The notes under the pieces are model-generated. The model saw nothing but the letters and a program-made list of their open reading frames with translations, did not search any database and was not told the DNA's origin. Below, in pieces: positions 1-8,335 of a stretch of 64,000 nt of DNA; the stretch's first letter is position 1, and each line of letters starts with the position of its first letter. Made by a program: the position numbers and the translations under genes. The DNA comes from Bacillota bacterium (GTDB taxonomy: Bacteria; Bacillota; Desulfotomaculia; Desulfotomaculales; Desulfohalotomaculaceae). The stretch spans positions 603,707 to 667,706 of the forward strand of contig VENI01000005.1 of NCBI GenBank assembly GCA_009711615.1, given 5' to 3'.

Positions 1-161
1 TGTTTCCAGTGTCCTTTTTTCTCTTCGTAGGACACCTCTAACAGACCAAGAAGGTCTTGGGCGGCGGGCTTTTCAGGAACCATTCTCTTGATTTCAGTTA
101 CAAAGCTTGGCCACGGTCCTGCTTCCAATTGATCCAAGAGTGGAGTCTTGGAATCTGCCAT
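1..161 (-). CDS. dsrA: Dissimilatory sulfite reductase alpha subunit, N-terminal part (runs off the window)
   Basis: Only the first 53 codons are present; the gene continues beyond base 1. The peptide begins [20 protein letters not shown] and continues to [17 protein letters not shown], which matches the conserved DsrA N-terminus (LLDQLExGPWPSFV, then LLGxLExSY and HWKHGG). DsrA and DsrB form the siroheme and iron-sulfur cytoplasmic enzyme that reduces sulfite in dissimilatory sulfate reduction. The ATG at 161 follows a strong ribosome site, GGAGGTGAGC, at 165-174. The siroheme ligands lie outside the window. The genes for its electron donors (dsrMK) and its sulfur carrier (dsrC) sit about 12 kb away on the same strand. 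dsrB is expected just outside the window. Confidence 0.88.
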   Translation of the reverse strand, partial: MADSKTPLLDQLEAGPWPSFVTEIKRMVPEKPAAQDLLGLLEVSYEEKKGHWK

Positions 162-499
162 TAAGCTCACCTCCAGTTTTTTTCAATGGGACAGCCTTGC
201 TGCCCAACATAAAGTATAAAAGCTAAAGCCTGAACCCATCTTAGGCATTAAAGTGGGACGAGTTTGTGTTTGTTGTGCCAACTCGCCTCATCTGCCTTAA
301 AACAGTTTTCAGACACAGCTACCTCCCTACAGTGCGCTTTTGAAAGCACAATGTATGATTGTACACGTTTGTGACTTGCATGTACAAAGTTTAACATCTT
401 ACAATTAGTCTGTCAACTGGCAAACTATCGAGCAAACAGGTAAATTTTTCAACAGTGAGAATTTTAAGAATATTGCATACTTCATGCATGAGTTATTTG
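162..499 (-). promoter_or_regulatory. Long dsrA leader with sigma-A-type promoter
   Basis: The minus strand carries TTGACA (411-416) and TAAACT (388-393) separated by exactly 17 bp, a near-consensus vegetative promoter. Transcription would start near 380, giving a 5' untranslated region of about 220 bases before the dsrA ATG. The leader contains a bulged GC-rich hairpin at 188-205 just upstream of the ribosome site and a 6-bp inverted pair around 264-290. No ORF is convincing here. A long structured leader may stabilise the dsrAB message; that is inference. Confidence 0.65.
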
Positions 500-932
500 G
501 GGTCAGGAGTTAGTAGTGAGGAGTTAGGAGTTAGAATTAAGAATGCCTTTAGAATATGCTTCTAGTAACTTTCTAACCTCTTGTAAGAGGATGTCTGGAT
601 CTGAAATATCGCTGTAACCAAGATCCTTTGTAAGGATAAGATAGTATTGACATTCTTCAGCTGAACCCTGGGCCATATTCAAAAAGCGGATTTTATCTGT
701 TTTGCCGCGTTTCCTAAATCCCTCGGCGATGTTCGCTGCTATTGAAATAGCAGCCCGCCTGAACTGCGAAGATAACCCATATATCTCGCTCTTAGGAAAA
801 TCACCTGTTAAGCGGTATACACTAAGCACAAATCGATGTGCTTTTTGCCATACAACCAAATCTTCAAATGACTTTGCAGGTTCCCTCATTTTTTTCTCCT
901 AACTCCTATCTCCTAACTCCTATCTCCTGTAC
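500..932. repeat. Inverted AGGAGTTAG-repeat arms flanking a four-helix-bundle gene
   Basis: The left arm (about 500-540) reads GGAGTTAG units on the plus strand. The right arm (about 895-930) reads CTAACTCC/CTATCTCC units, so the arms are inverted relative to each other. They enclose one small minus-strand gene. The AGGAG units of the right arm also form the gene's ribosome site, and the left arm supplies its last codons and stop. Similar arms recur in other intergenic spaces of the window (3293-3508, 12549-12701, 31514-31659, 39910-39944, 40194-40230, 44803-44871). Confidence 0.75.
524..889 (-). CDS. Four-helix-bundle protein, 23S rRNA intervening-sequence (S23/IVP) family
   Basis: This is a 121-residue basic helical protein. 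The N-terminal FEDLVVWQKAHRFVLSVYRL and the central ISIAANIAEGFRKRGKTDK-type helix are hallmarks of the four-helix-bundle family first found encoded inside 23S rRNA intervening sequences; the Avd accessory protein of diversity-generating retroelements has a related fold. The molecular function is unknown; nucleic-acid binding is plausible from its charge. The ATG at 889 has an AGGAG site that belongs to the flanking repeat. The last codons (ILNSNS) are read from the left repeat arm. It sits alone between iorB and dsrA and looks like a passenger of the repeat element rather than part of either operon. Confidence 0.85.
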   Translation of the reverse strand: MREPAKSFEDLVVWQKAHRFVLSVYRLTGDFPKSEIYGLSSQFRRAAISIAANIAEGFRKRGKTDKIRFLNMAQGSAEECQYYLILTKDLGYSDISDPDILLQEVRKLLEAYSKGILNSNS

Positions 933-1508
933 TTATAAGTTATACCCTGCTGCAAAGGCCTTTTGGTTTACTTCCAGGAACTTGTTTGGCACCACTTCCT
1001 CCAGCGCTTGTTCCCAGGTTTCTCTTTCAATGGGCATGTGCTTGGCCAATACACCTAGTAGTACTACATTAGCTGTTCTAGGGTTACCGCATTCTACAGC
1101 CATGTCCAATGCATCTATCACTTCACTATTATGCACTTTTCTTTTAATATATTCTAATATACCACCGGGATATTCTGCGACTCCAATTAGTACCGGTACC
1201 GGTGCAATTTCTTGGTTGTTAATGATTACAGTCCCTTCTGGCTTCAGGTAGGAGAGCCAGCGTAAGGCTTCTAATTTTTCAAATGATAGTATTACATCGG
1301 CGCCAGTTTCAGTTATCAGTGGTGAATTTACTTCTTCAGCAAGACGAAGCTGGCTGACAACACTTCCGCCCCGTTGAGCCATGCCTTTTATCTCTGATAC
1401 TTTGATATCGTAACCTTTCTTTTGGGCGGCCTTGGACAGCACTTTGGTGGCCAGCAGGGTACCTTGCCCCCCTACTCCAACCAGCATTACGTCAAAGGGT
1501 TTAAGCAT
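933..1508 (-). CDS. iorB: Indolepyruvate:ferredoxin oxidoreductase, beta subunit
   Basis: This 191-residue protein matches the gamma-type domain of 2-oxoacid:ferredoxin oxidoreductases, with the N-terminal glycine-rich VGVGGQGTLLATKVL at about residues 11-25. With IorA it oxidatively decarboxylates aryl pyruvates (indolepyruvate, phenylpyruvate, hydroxyphenylpyruvate) to the aryl-acetyl-CoA, reducing ferredoxin. Its ATG overlaps the iorA stop by 8 bases, so the two are translationally coupled. The length is normal for the family. The gene ends at the edge of the repeat element that holds the four-helix-bundle gene. Confidence 0.92.
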   Translation of the reverse strand: MLKPFDVMLVGVGGQGTLLATKVLSKAAQKKGYDIKVSEIKGMAQRGGSVVSQLRLAEEVNSPLITETGADVILSFEKLEALRWLSYLKPEGTVIINNQEIAPVPVLIGVAEYPGGILEYIKRKVHNSEVIDALDMAVECGNPRTANVVLLGVLAKHMPIERETWEQALEEVVPNKFLEVNQKAFAAGYNL

Positions 1509-3273
1509 TGTTTTGGCCCCCTTTCATTATGGCTCCCTGGCTGCATACACTGATACACAGTTCGCATCCATTACAGTGGATAGCGTTTAATGTAACCACC
1601 CCGTCTTTTTCGGAGATGGCCGGACATCCCAGATTTAAGCAAAGTCTGCACCCCATGCACATATTAACATCTAATGTGACAGGTTGTTGCGGCTCTTTAT
1701 TCAACAGAGCACAGGGGCGGCGAGCAATGATTACCGAAGGCTCCTGGGCTGCTGTTTCTTCCTTTACAATCTGTTCAAATTTTGTTATGTCAATTGGATC
1801 TACCACCTGCACCCGTTTTACTCCCAGGGATTTCACCAGTCCCTCAAGGTCGACTTCATTGGCCGGTTCTCCCATTAGGGTTTTACCGGTAGCGGGGTGT
1901 TCCTGGTGACCGGTCATTGCGGTGGTACGGTTATCTAGGATTAATACGGTAGCACTACCACCGTTGTAGACGATATCCATCAGTCCGGTAACCCCGGAGT
2001 GCAAAAAGGTGGAGTCACCAATTACGGCCACTGTTCTATCTTTGTTGGCTGGGTTTGCCAGTGCCATTCCGTGGGCCATGCCAACACTAGCGCCCATGCA
2101 CACGCAGGTATCCATCGAGGTTAGCGGAGGCAGGGAACCCAGTGTGTAACAGCCAATGTCACCGGTTACGGTAAGGTTTAGTTCTCTAAGAACATGAAAA
2201 GCAGCCCGGTGCGGGCATCCGGCACAAAGCACCGGTGGCCTTGGGGGTATTGTGGGAGCATCTGCGTCCGGCAGATTCACCTCATTATTATGGTATTTTT
2301 CATTCACTTCTATATTATTGTCTTTAAATGACTGGGCAACTATTCTGGGGTTTAGTTCGCCAATGTTGGGCAGCATGTCCTTTCCGTGGACTGCCAAACC
2401 CATGGCTTTAATTTGGGTTTCCAGGAATGGGTCCAGTTCTTCTACCACTATTAATGTTGACACTTTTGATGCAAAATCTTGAATTAATTTAGCCGGCAGC
2501 GGGTTGGTCATGCCCAGTTTCAGTACTGATGCCTGGGGCAATACTTCCCTGACATAATGGTAGCTAATACCACTGGTAATTACTCCGATTTTTGTGTCAT
2601 CCCAATGTATTTTATTTAAGATGCTATTTTCGCTGTATTGCTGCAGTTTCTGCAAGCGTTCTTCCACATGCACCCTGCGGCCGCGGGCATTTGCCGGTGT
2701 CATTACGTATTTTTTGGGGTTCTTAATGTATTCTTTGTTAGCTAGTTCTTGACGGTCTGTGGTTTCTACCATGGTTTGTGAATGATTAACTCTGGTGGTG
2801 GTGCGTAACATTACAGGTGTGTCAAATTGTTCGCTTAGTTCAAGGGCACTGGCCACCATATCTTTGGCTTCCTGGCTGTCTGATGGTTCCAGACAGGGGA
2901 TTTTAGCCATTAAAGCATAATAACGGTTGTCCTGTTCATTTTGAGAGCTATGCATGCTGGGATCATCGGCAGAGAGTAATACCAAACCCCCGTTGACCCC
3001 GGTATAGGAAAGTGTAAAAAGCGGGTCGGCGGCAACGTTAACACCTACGTGTTTCATGGTTACCAGCACTTTGGATCCGCCCACCGATGCACCAATTCCC
3101 ACTTCCAGCGCCACTTTTTCGTTTGGTGACCACTGGGCGTAGATATCTGGGTACTTGGAGAATATCTCCAACGTTTCGGTGCTTGGTGTGCCAGGATATC
3201 CCACTCCTACTTTCACTCCTGCTTCATATGCTCCACGAGCAATTGCTGCGTTACCTGACATAAGTTCTTTCAA
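1501..3273 (-). CDS. iorA: Indolepyruvate:ferredoxin oxidoreductase, alpha subunit
   Basis: The 590-residue protein has the pyrimidine-binding domain first, then the thiamine-diphosphate domain (GDSTFLHSG about 418-426, with the Mg/ThDP-binding DNR about 448-450), and a C-terminal two-[4Fe-4S] ferredoxin domain with CMGCRLCLNLGCP and CNGCELCISVC. A CAGCPHR motif lies near residue 350. This is the full single-chain IorA layout. The start is a TTG at 3273, set by GGAGGTG about nine bases upstream. It is the first gene of iorAB. The substrate is aryl pyruvate by family; exact specificity cannot be read from sequence. Confidence 0.94.
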   Translation of the reverse strand: MKELMSGNAAIARGAYEAGVKVGVGYPGTPSTETLEIFSKYPDIYAQWSPNEKVALEVGIGASVGGSKVLVTMKHVGVNVAADPLFTLSYTGVNGGLVLLSADDPSMHSSQNEQDNRYYALMAKIPCLEPSDSQEAKDMVASALELSEQFDTPVMLRTTTRVNHSQTMVETTDRQELANKEYIKNPKKYVMTPANARGRRVHVEERLQKLQQYSENSILNKIHWDDTKIGVITSGISYHYVREVLPQASVLKLGMTNPLPAKLIQDFASKVSTLIVVEELDPFLETQIKAMGLAVHGKDMLPNIGELNPRIVAQSFKDNNIEVNEKYHNNEVNLPDADAPTIPPRPPVLCAGCPHRAAFHVLRELNLTVTGDIGCYTLGSLPPLTSMDTCVCMGASVGMAHGMALANPANKDRTVAVIGDSTFLHSGVTGLMDIVYNGGSATVLILDNRTTAMTGHQEHPATGKTLMGEPANEVDLEGLVKSLGVKRVQVVDPIDITKFEQIVKEETAAQEPSVIIARRPCALLNKEPQQPVTLDVNMCMGCRLCLNLGCPAISEKDGVVTLNAIHCNGCELCISVCSQGAIMKGGQNNA

Positions 3274-3292
3274 AAGGGTACACCTCCAAAAA

Positions 3293-3508
3293 TCAGTATT
3301 CAGGAGTCAGTAGTCAGGAGTCAGAATTAAAACCCCTTCTGACTACGACTCATAATTTTAACTTTTCTGTCTAGTTATATAATAACATAATTAAATACAA
3401 TTAAGGCATTTAGAATTTAATACGTCCCAAGAATATGCTTCCATTAATCTTTTTTATAACTTTCATAATAGCCCAATACTACTAACTACTGACTCCTGGC
3501 TTCTGATC
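3293..3508. repeat. AGGAGTCAG-arm element with decayed four-helix-bundle gene end
   Basis: The left arm (about 3293-3330) reads CAGGAGTCAGTAGTCAGGAG and the right arm (about 3477-3508) reads ACTACTGACTCCTGGCTTC, an inverted pair. Between them, on the minus strand at 3427-3450, the codons read RLMEAYSW. This matches KLLEAYSK near the C-terminus of the intact four-helix-bundle gene at 524-889, with stop codons just upstream. The element is best read as a decayed copy. It fills the iorA-paaK gap, and its right arm encodes the C-terminus of paaK. Confidence 0.6.
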
Positions 3509-4798
3509 CCGTTTATCAATCACCCTTTTTGCCTTGCCTTCATAACGCTGCAATGAACCCGGTTCAACCAGTTTTACTTTGGCTTTTAGAGATAGCACGC
3601 TGCTTAAACGGCTTCTCACTTTGGCTTCCAGTGCTTCTAGGTCTCTAAAATTACCGGTAAAAGCACTTCCTGCAGGTTCAACCTGTACTTCCATGGCATC
3701 AAGATAGCCTCTTTTAGTTAATATAATCTGGTAATGTGGTGATATACCATCGGTTTCCAGTAATACGCTTTCTATTTGTGAAGGAAATACGTTTACCCCG
3801 GATATTATCATCATGTCATCGGTACGTCCGCTCACTTTACTCATCCGTACTGTGGATCGTCCACACTTGCACGGTTCAGGGCTGAGCCTAGTAATATCCC
3901 TTGTACGATAGCGAATAATGGGCAGCGCTTCTTTGGTAAGACTTGTTATTACTAGTTCACCTTCTTCACCGTAATCCAGCACTTCCCCTGTTTCAGGGTC
4001 AATAATTTCCACTAAGAAGTGATCTTCCGCAATATGCATACCGCAGGTTTCCAAACATTCTCCCGCCACACCGGGGCCGATAATTTCACTGAGACCGTAA
4101 TTATCGGTAGCCTTAATTCCCCATGTCTTTTCTAATTCTACCCGCATGCTATCTGTCCATGCTTCAGAACCAAATAGGCCCACCTTAATTGGCAGCTTGA
4201 CCGGATCAATACCCATTTTCTTGGCTGTTTCCGCCATATGCATGGCATAGGTTGGCGTACTGATGACAGCGGTGGTTTCAAAGTCTTGCATTAACATTAT
4301 CTGTCGTTCGGTGTTTCCGGTGGATGTAGGGACCACCATGGCTCCCACTTTTTCCAACCCATAGTGCAAACCAAAGGCACCGGTAAACAAGCCGTAACCA
4401 AAGCAAACCTGAGCAACATCTTCATCGCTAACCCCTGCCATGGTAACCATTCTGGCCACCAGTTCCGCCCAAGTGTTAATATCTTTTTGGGTATAGCCTA
4501 CAACGGTGGGTTTACCTGTGGTGCCGGATGATGCATGAATACGTACTATTTTATTCTTGGGTACTGCAAACATGTTAAAGGGGTAGTTTTCCCGCAGGTC
4601 TGTTTTTACGGTAAAAGGAAACCGGGATATATCCTTCAGACTTTTGCAGTCTTCCGGCTTTAATCCCTGCTGGTCAAACTGTTCACGGTAAAATGGTACG
4701 TTTTGATATACATTTTTTAAAGTTTGTTGCAGCCTAGCCAGTTGGAGTTCTTCCAACTGGCCACGGCCGATGGTTTCTCTTTCCACATTCCAGATCAT
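3482..4798 (-). CDS. paaK: Phenylacetate-CoA ligase
   Basis: This is an adenylate-forming enzyme of about 438 residues that joins aryl acetates to CoA using ATP, acting with the aryl-pyruvate oxidoreductase next door. The AMP-binding motif [12 protein letters not shown] lies near residue 89, followed by YGLSE and a YRTRDI core, with the PaaK C-terminal AMP-binding domain at the end. ATG at 4798 is used; a TTG one codon upstream is also possible, with AGGA about ten bases before. The last residues (DQKPGVSS) are encoded by the right arm of the AGGAGTCAG repeat, so the native C-terminus has been replaced or extended. It lies 23 bases or so after the symporter gene and is probably cotranscribed with it. 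Confidence 0.92.
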   Translation of the reverse strand: MIWNVERETIGRGQLEELQLARLQQTLKNVYQNVPFYREQFDQQGLKPEDCKSLKDISRFPFTVKTDLRENYPFNMFAVPKNKIVRIHASSGTTGKPTVVGYTQKDINTWAELVARMVTMAGVSDEDVAQVCFGYGLFTGAFGLHYGLEKVGAMVVPTSTGNTERQIMLMQDFETTAVISTPTYAMHMAETAKKMGIDPVKLPIKVGLFGSEAWTDSMRVELEKTWGIKATDNYGLSEIIGPGVAGECLETCGMHIAEDHFLVEIIDPETGEVLDYGEEGELVITSLTKEALPIIRYRTRDITRLSPEPCKCGRSTVRMSKVSGRTDDMMIISGVNVFPSQIESVLLETDGISPHYQIILTKRGYLDAMEVQVEPAGSAFTGNFRDLEALEAKVRSRLSSVLSLKAKVKLVEPGSLQRYEGKAKRVIDKRDQKPGVSS

Positions 4799-4824
4799 CA
4801 AGTAACACGTCCTTTAAGTGAAAG

Positions 4825-6330
4825 TTACGCTTTTTGTTCTCCAGTAGCCGGTTTAGCTACCAACTTCCTATCCACTTCGCCAAAAACATAGTCCAAATGT
4901 TTTTCAGGAAGTGGTTTTGTTACCATGCTCACCACCGGCACCACCAGCAGTGATACTAACATTGCCGCGGAGCCCGCTGTTGGTATTAAAGCAGAATTCA
5001 TGGTTGAAATAACTACTGATATTGTCAAGCCGGAAAGTGCCCCAGCCCAAGCCCCAGTTTGCGTGGTGCCACGCCAGAACAACCCGTAAATATATGGTGC
5101 CAAAAAGGCTCCGGCCACTGTTGCCCATGATAGTGCCATCAGGCTTAGTATTATTGCCGGTTTTAACAGTGCCATCGCCAATGACAGCGCGATAAATACG
5201 CCACACAGTAGACGCATTATCATAACACCTTTTTTATCTGACAGATTTGGCATCACTGTTGGTAGAAGATCTACCGCCACCGCTGAACTAGAAACCAGCA
5301 CTAAGGATGCCAAAGTTGACATTGATGCTGACAGCACCAGTATTAATATTATCGCTGCCACAAACTCCGGTAACACATTATTTATCAACTGGGGCATTAA
5401 CAGGTCTACAGTTGGTTGACCGGTAACTGAATCCACCGGTAATTTGTTAAAGAATAACCGGGTAAGGGAACCAGTGAAGTAAGCGCCAGTGGTAATCACC
5501 AATGCAAAGGCAGTGGCCACTATTGTAGCAGCTTTTATTGATTTTTCGTCTTTAATAGCGTAAAATTTTTGCACCATTTGTGGTAGTCCCAACGCCCCTA
5601 AACTGGTTAGTATCACCAGTGAAGCCAATGGGAGCCACCCCGGCGGCCCAACCATTTTGGTTAGCCCTGGGTCTATGGCAGACAGTTTTTGTGTTGCCGA
5701 TACCAACCCTCCCACTTCTGGTGCTTTTAAAACGTACCATATTAATAGCACTACGCCAAAGATCATCACACACCCTTGAACGAAGTCTGTTAATGCCATG
5801 GCACGGTATCCACCCATTATTAGGTACATTGCAGTAAGGGTGGCCATACCTGCAGCTGCATATAGGTATGGAATACCAAAAATTTGTTCAAACAAATATG
5901 ACAGTCCCATATAAACCGATGCCGAGTAAGGGACCATAAAAATAAAAATGACCAACGCCGCGAATATCTTCATGCCCGGGCTTTGATACCGGACACTTAG
6001 AAACTGGGGCATGGTCATGGTGTTCAATCTAGTGGTAATTGCTCTGGTACGCTTGGCCAGTATCATCCAGGCTAGCAAGCTACCCAGCAGGGTGTTTCCT
6101 ACTACTATCCACAGGCTGGAAAGGCCAAACCCCCAACCCACTTTACCGGCGTACCCGATAAAGATTACTGCAGAGAAGTAAGTGGTTCCGTATGCAAAGG
6201 CAGACAGCCAAGGGCCAACACCCCGTCCACCTAGCAAGAAATCATTTACTGTACTGGATTTGCGCATGTTAACAAGCCCACAGTACAGCAAAAAGCTGAC
6301 AAAAAGAAGTAACAATAAACCTTTAATCAT
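4825..6330 (-). CDS. Sodium:solute symporter (SSS family)
   Basis: This is a multi-pass membrane protein of about 501 residues with some 13 hydrophobic segments, the start SSTVNDFLLGGRGVGPW, and SSS signatures such as GYRAMALTDFVQG and SASMSTLASL. SSS carriers couple Na+ entry to uptake of organic acids, amino acids or vitamins; the substrate cannot be read from sequence. Its position just upstream of paaK suggests an aromatic acid such as phenylacetate, which is inference. ATG at 6330 is preferred because GGGAGG lies about 12 bases upstream; an ATG at 6342 would abut the ribosome site. The 200-base AT-rich gap upstream shows no clear consensus promoter. Confidence 0.88.
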   Translation of the reverse strand: MIKGLLLLLFVSFLLYCGLVNMRKSSTVNDFLLGGRGVGPWLSAFAYGTTYFSAVIFIGYAGKVGWGFGLSSLWIVVGNTLLGSLLAWMILAKRTRAITTRLNTMTMPQFLSVRYQSPGMKIFAALVIFIFMVPYSASVYMGLSYLFEQIFGIPYLYAAAGMATLTAMYLIMGGYRAMALTDFVQGCVMIFGVVLLIWYVLKAPEVGGLVSATQKLSAIDPGLTKMVGPPGWLPLASLVILTSLGALGLPQMVQKFYAIKDEKSIKAATIVATAFALVITTGAYFTGSLTRLFFNKLPVDSVTGQPTVDLLMPQLINNVLPEFVAAIILILVLSASMSTLASLVLVSSSAVAVDLLPTVMPNLSDKKGVMIMRLLCGVFIALSLAMALLKPAIILSLMALSWATVAGAFLAPYIYGLFWRGTTQTGAWAGALSGLTISVVISTMNSALIPTAGSAAMLVSLLVVPVVSMVTKPLPEKHLDYVFGEVDRKLVAKPATGEQKA

Positions 6331-6533
6331 AATCCTAACCATCCTCCCATACTTCTTATAGATTTATTAAATTTTAAAAAAACTGTTTGTTCTTCCCCCT
6401 TCCATACTACCGTACTACTTAAAAATAATCTTGAGGTTTATAAAAAATTATACAATTTTGCAATATTGTAATTCTATATTTATATGCAAAGTCCTTCTTT
6501 TATGACAGTGTTTTTAATGTCTAATTTCTGTAA

Positions 6534-7700
6534 TTACCTTTTCTTCACAAAAGAAGCTATTCTCTTTACCGCCTCTGTTAAGTCCTGCAGGGATGTGGCG
6601 TAGGATACCCTTACATAACCTTGCCCTGAGGGGCCGAAGGCATTGCCCGGTATTAGCGCCACCTTAGTTTCCTTCAACAGTTCCTCGGCAAATTCTTCGG
6701 AACTCATCCCGGTTTTTTGGATACTTGGAAAGGCATAAAAGGCTCCGCCTGGCTCAAAACAGTCTAATCCCATTTCATTAAAGGCATTTACCACCATCTT
6801 GCGTCGTCGGTTATACTGCTCAACCATTTTGATCATTGCTATCTTCCCATTCTTCAGTGCTTCCATTGCTGACATTTGTGCAGTTATCGGTGCACAAAGC
6901 ATGGTATATTGGTGTATTTTTGTCATGGCAGCAATGAAGTCTGGATTAGAAGCCGCATAGCCCACTCGCCAACCGGTCATGGCATATGCTTTAGAAAAGC
7001 CATTTAGTAATATGGTACGCTCTTTCATACCGGGCAGTGTTGCAAAGCAAATATGTTCGTCTTTATAGGTTAGTTGATCGTAAATTTCATCTGATATAAC
7101 TATTAGGTCGTGCTGTTTAACCACTTCCGCAATGGCCAGTAGGTTATCTTTGCTTATGGTAGCCCCGGTGGGGTTGTTGGGGTTACATAAGAACAATATT
7201 TTAGTGTTGGGGGTAACAGCTCTCTCCACCATTTCCGCCGTCACTTGAAAGTTGTTTTCTATGCTGGTATTTAGCGGCACCGCTTTTCCGCCTGCTAAAG
7301 TGGTACATGGCATATAAGAAACAAAACAAGGTTCCGGTATTAACACTTCGTCACCCGGTTCCACTATTGCTCGTAGTGCCAAATCCAGCGCTTCGCTAAC
7401 CCCAACAGTTATTAACAGCTCACTTTTAGGATTGTATTCAATGTTATAGCTATCTATTAGGTATTTGCTGATTACCTGTCTTAGGGCAGGCAATCCTTGG
7501 TTAGCAGTATAAGTGGTATAACCCCTTTCCAGAGAGTACACACAGGCTTCTCTAATATGCCAGGGAGTTACAAAATCTGGTTCCCCCACTCCCAGGGAAA
7601 TTACGTCATCCATTTCTGCAGCCAGGTTAAAAAACTTACGGATTCCTGAAGGGGGCATATCTCTTACAGTGCTGTTTAAATATTGTTGCCAGTTACTCAT
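6534..7700 (-). CDS. alaT: PLP-dependent aminotransferase, AlaT (YugH) type
   Basis: This is a 388-residue class I/II aminotransferase. Visible features are PSGIRKFF, SLGVGEPDFVTPW, NPNNPTG (about 173-179) and the Schiff-base lysine in GFSKAYAMTGWR (about Lys237). The sequence closely resembles Bacillus subtilis YugH/AlaT, which interconverts alanine and pyruvate with 2-oxoglutarate/glutamate. Its ATG overlaps the TGA of the upstream Lrp-type gene (ATGA), giving the alaR-alaT arrangement. The pair sits behind a T-box that appears to sense tRNA-Ala, which fits alanine metabolism. An aromatic aminotransferase feeding iorAB is the alternative, but there is a separate promoter-sized gap between them. 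Confidence 0.85.
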   Translation of the reverse strand: MSNWQQYLNSTVRDMPPSGIRKFFNLAAEMDDVISLGVGEPDFVTPWHIREACVYSLERGYTTYTANQGLPALRQVISKYLIDSYNIEYNPKSELLITVGVSEALDLALRAIVEPGDEVLIPEPCFVSYMPCTTLAGGKAVPLNTSIENNFQVTAEMVERAVTPNTKILFLCNPNNPTGATISKDNLLAIAEVVKQHDLIVISDEIYDQLTYKDEHICFATLPGMKERTILLNGFSKAYAMTGWRVGYAASNPDFIAAMTKIHQYTMLCAPITAQMSAMEALKNGKIAMIKMVEQYNRRRKMVVNAFNEMGLDCFEPGGAFYAFPSIQKTGMSSEEFAEELLKETKVALIPGNAFGPSGQGYVRVSYATSLQDLTEAVKRIASFVKKR

Positions 7701-8185
7701 GGTGAAATCACCAACCTGCGATCAGTTTCATTGTCATCCAGTATTCGGCCATGTTTCTTGTATGTTTTTAACACAAAGTGGGTGGCAGTGCTTAATACAT
7801 GTTCCATAGTAGCTAGTTTGCTGGATACGAACTGGGCCACATCTTTCATGGTCTTACCTTCCAGAAAAACAACCAGGTCATAATCCCCAGACATTAATAG
7901 CACGCTGTGAACCTCTGGAAAACGGTATATTCTTTCGGCAACCGCGTCAAAACCCACCTCTCGTTGTGGTGTTATTTTTACTTCTATAACAGCATTTACT
8001 TTTTCGTCTTCAACTTTGTCCCAATTGATTACCGTCTGGTACCCAGCAATAATACCTTTCTGCTCTAGATCCTCAATTAGCTTTTGTACTTCTTCCTCTG
8101 GTATATCAAGAAGGGTAGCAATTTCATCATTAGTAATTTTTCCGTTTTGTTCTAGTAATTCTAGAATGGCCTTATCAAGCTGCAT
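7697..8185 (-). CDS. alaR: Lrp/AsnC-family transcriptional regulator, AlaR type
   Basis: This 162-residue protein has an N-terminal helix-turn-helix (MQLDKAILELLEQNGKITND, then EIATLLDIPEEEVQKLIEDL) and a C-terminal RAM ligand-sensing domain (VLLMSGDYDLVVFLEG). The start at 8185 is chosen over longer upstream reading because AAGGAG lies directly before it and the upstream codons lie in a repeat. It overlaps alaT by four bases, as in the B. subtilis alaR-alaT operon. It probably senses alanine and adjusts the operon; that is inferred from context. Confidence 0.85.
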   Translation of the reverse strand: MQLDKAILELLEQNGKITNDEIATLLDIPEEEVQKLIEDLEQKGIIAGYQTVINWDKVEDEKVNAVIEVKITPQREVGFDAVAERIYRFPEVHSVLLMSGDYDLVVFLEGKTMKDVAQFVSSKLATMEHVLSTATHFVLKTYKKHGRILDDNETDRRLVISP

Positions 8186-8204
8186 AAAAAAACACTCCTT
8201 TCTC

Positions 8205-8330
8205 TTTTTAGACAAGGGGACGGTTCTTTTGTCTTTTCTTTGGCGGAGGGGACAGGCGAAACGTCCCCTTGTCCCCGTCGTCCCAGGACAGACAGGAGAA
8301 CCGTCCCCTTGTCTGTGTGTGTGCGGGCGC
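8205..8330. repeat. GGGGACGGTTC dispersed-type element with 16-bp inverted repeat
   Basis: GACAAGGGGACGGTTC at 8211-8226 is repeated as its perfect reverse complement at 8298-8313. A third, imperfect copy (ACGTCCCCTTGTCCCC) lies at about 8261-8276. The GC-rich block differs sharply from the AT-rich surroundings. It lies between the T-box terminator and alaR, so it becomes part of the alaR mRNA leader when the terminator is read through. Such GGGGACGG units are familiar interspersed repeats in Firmicute genomes. No protein is called in it. Confidence 0.7.
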
Positions 8331-8335
8331 AGCAT

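Noticed and set aside
500..540. Tandem AGGAGTTAG units as a CRISPR array
   Set aside because: Units are 7-9 bases with no unique spacers and no cas genes; they are simple degenerate repeats in inverted arms.
8186..8335. N-terminal extension of the Lrp-type regulator
   Set aside because: The extra codons come from the GGGGACGG repeat; the ATG at 8185 has its own ribosome site and matches family length.
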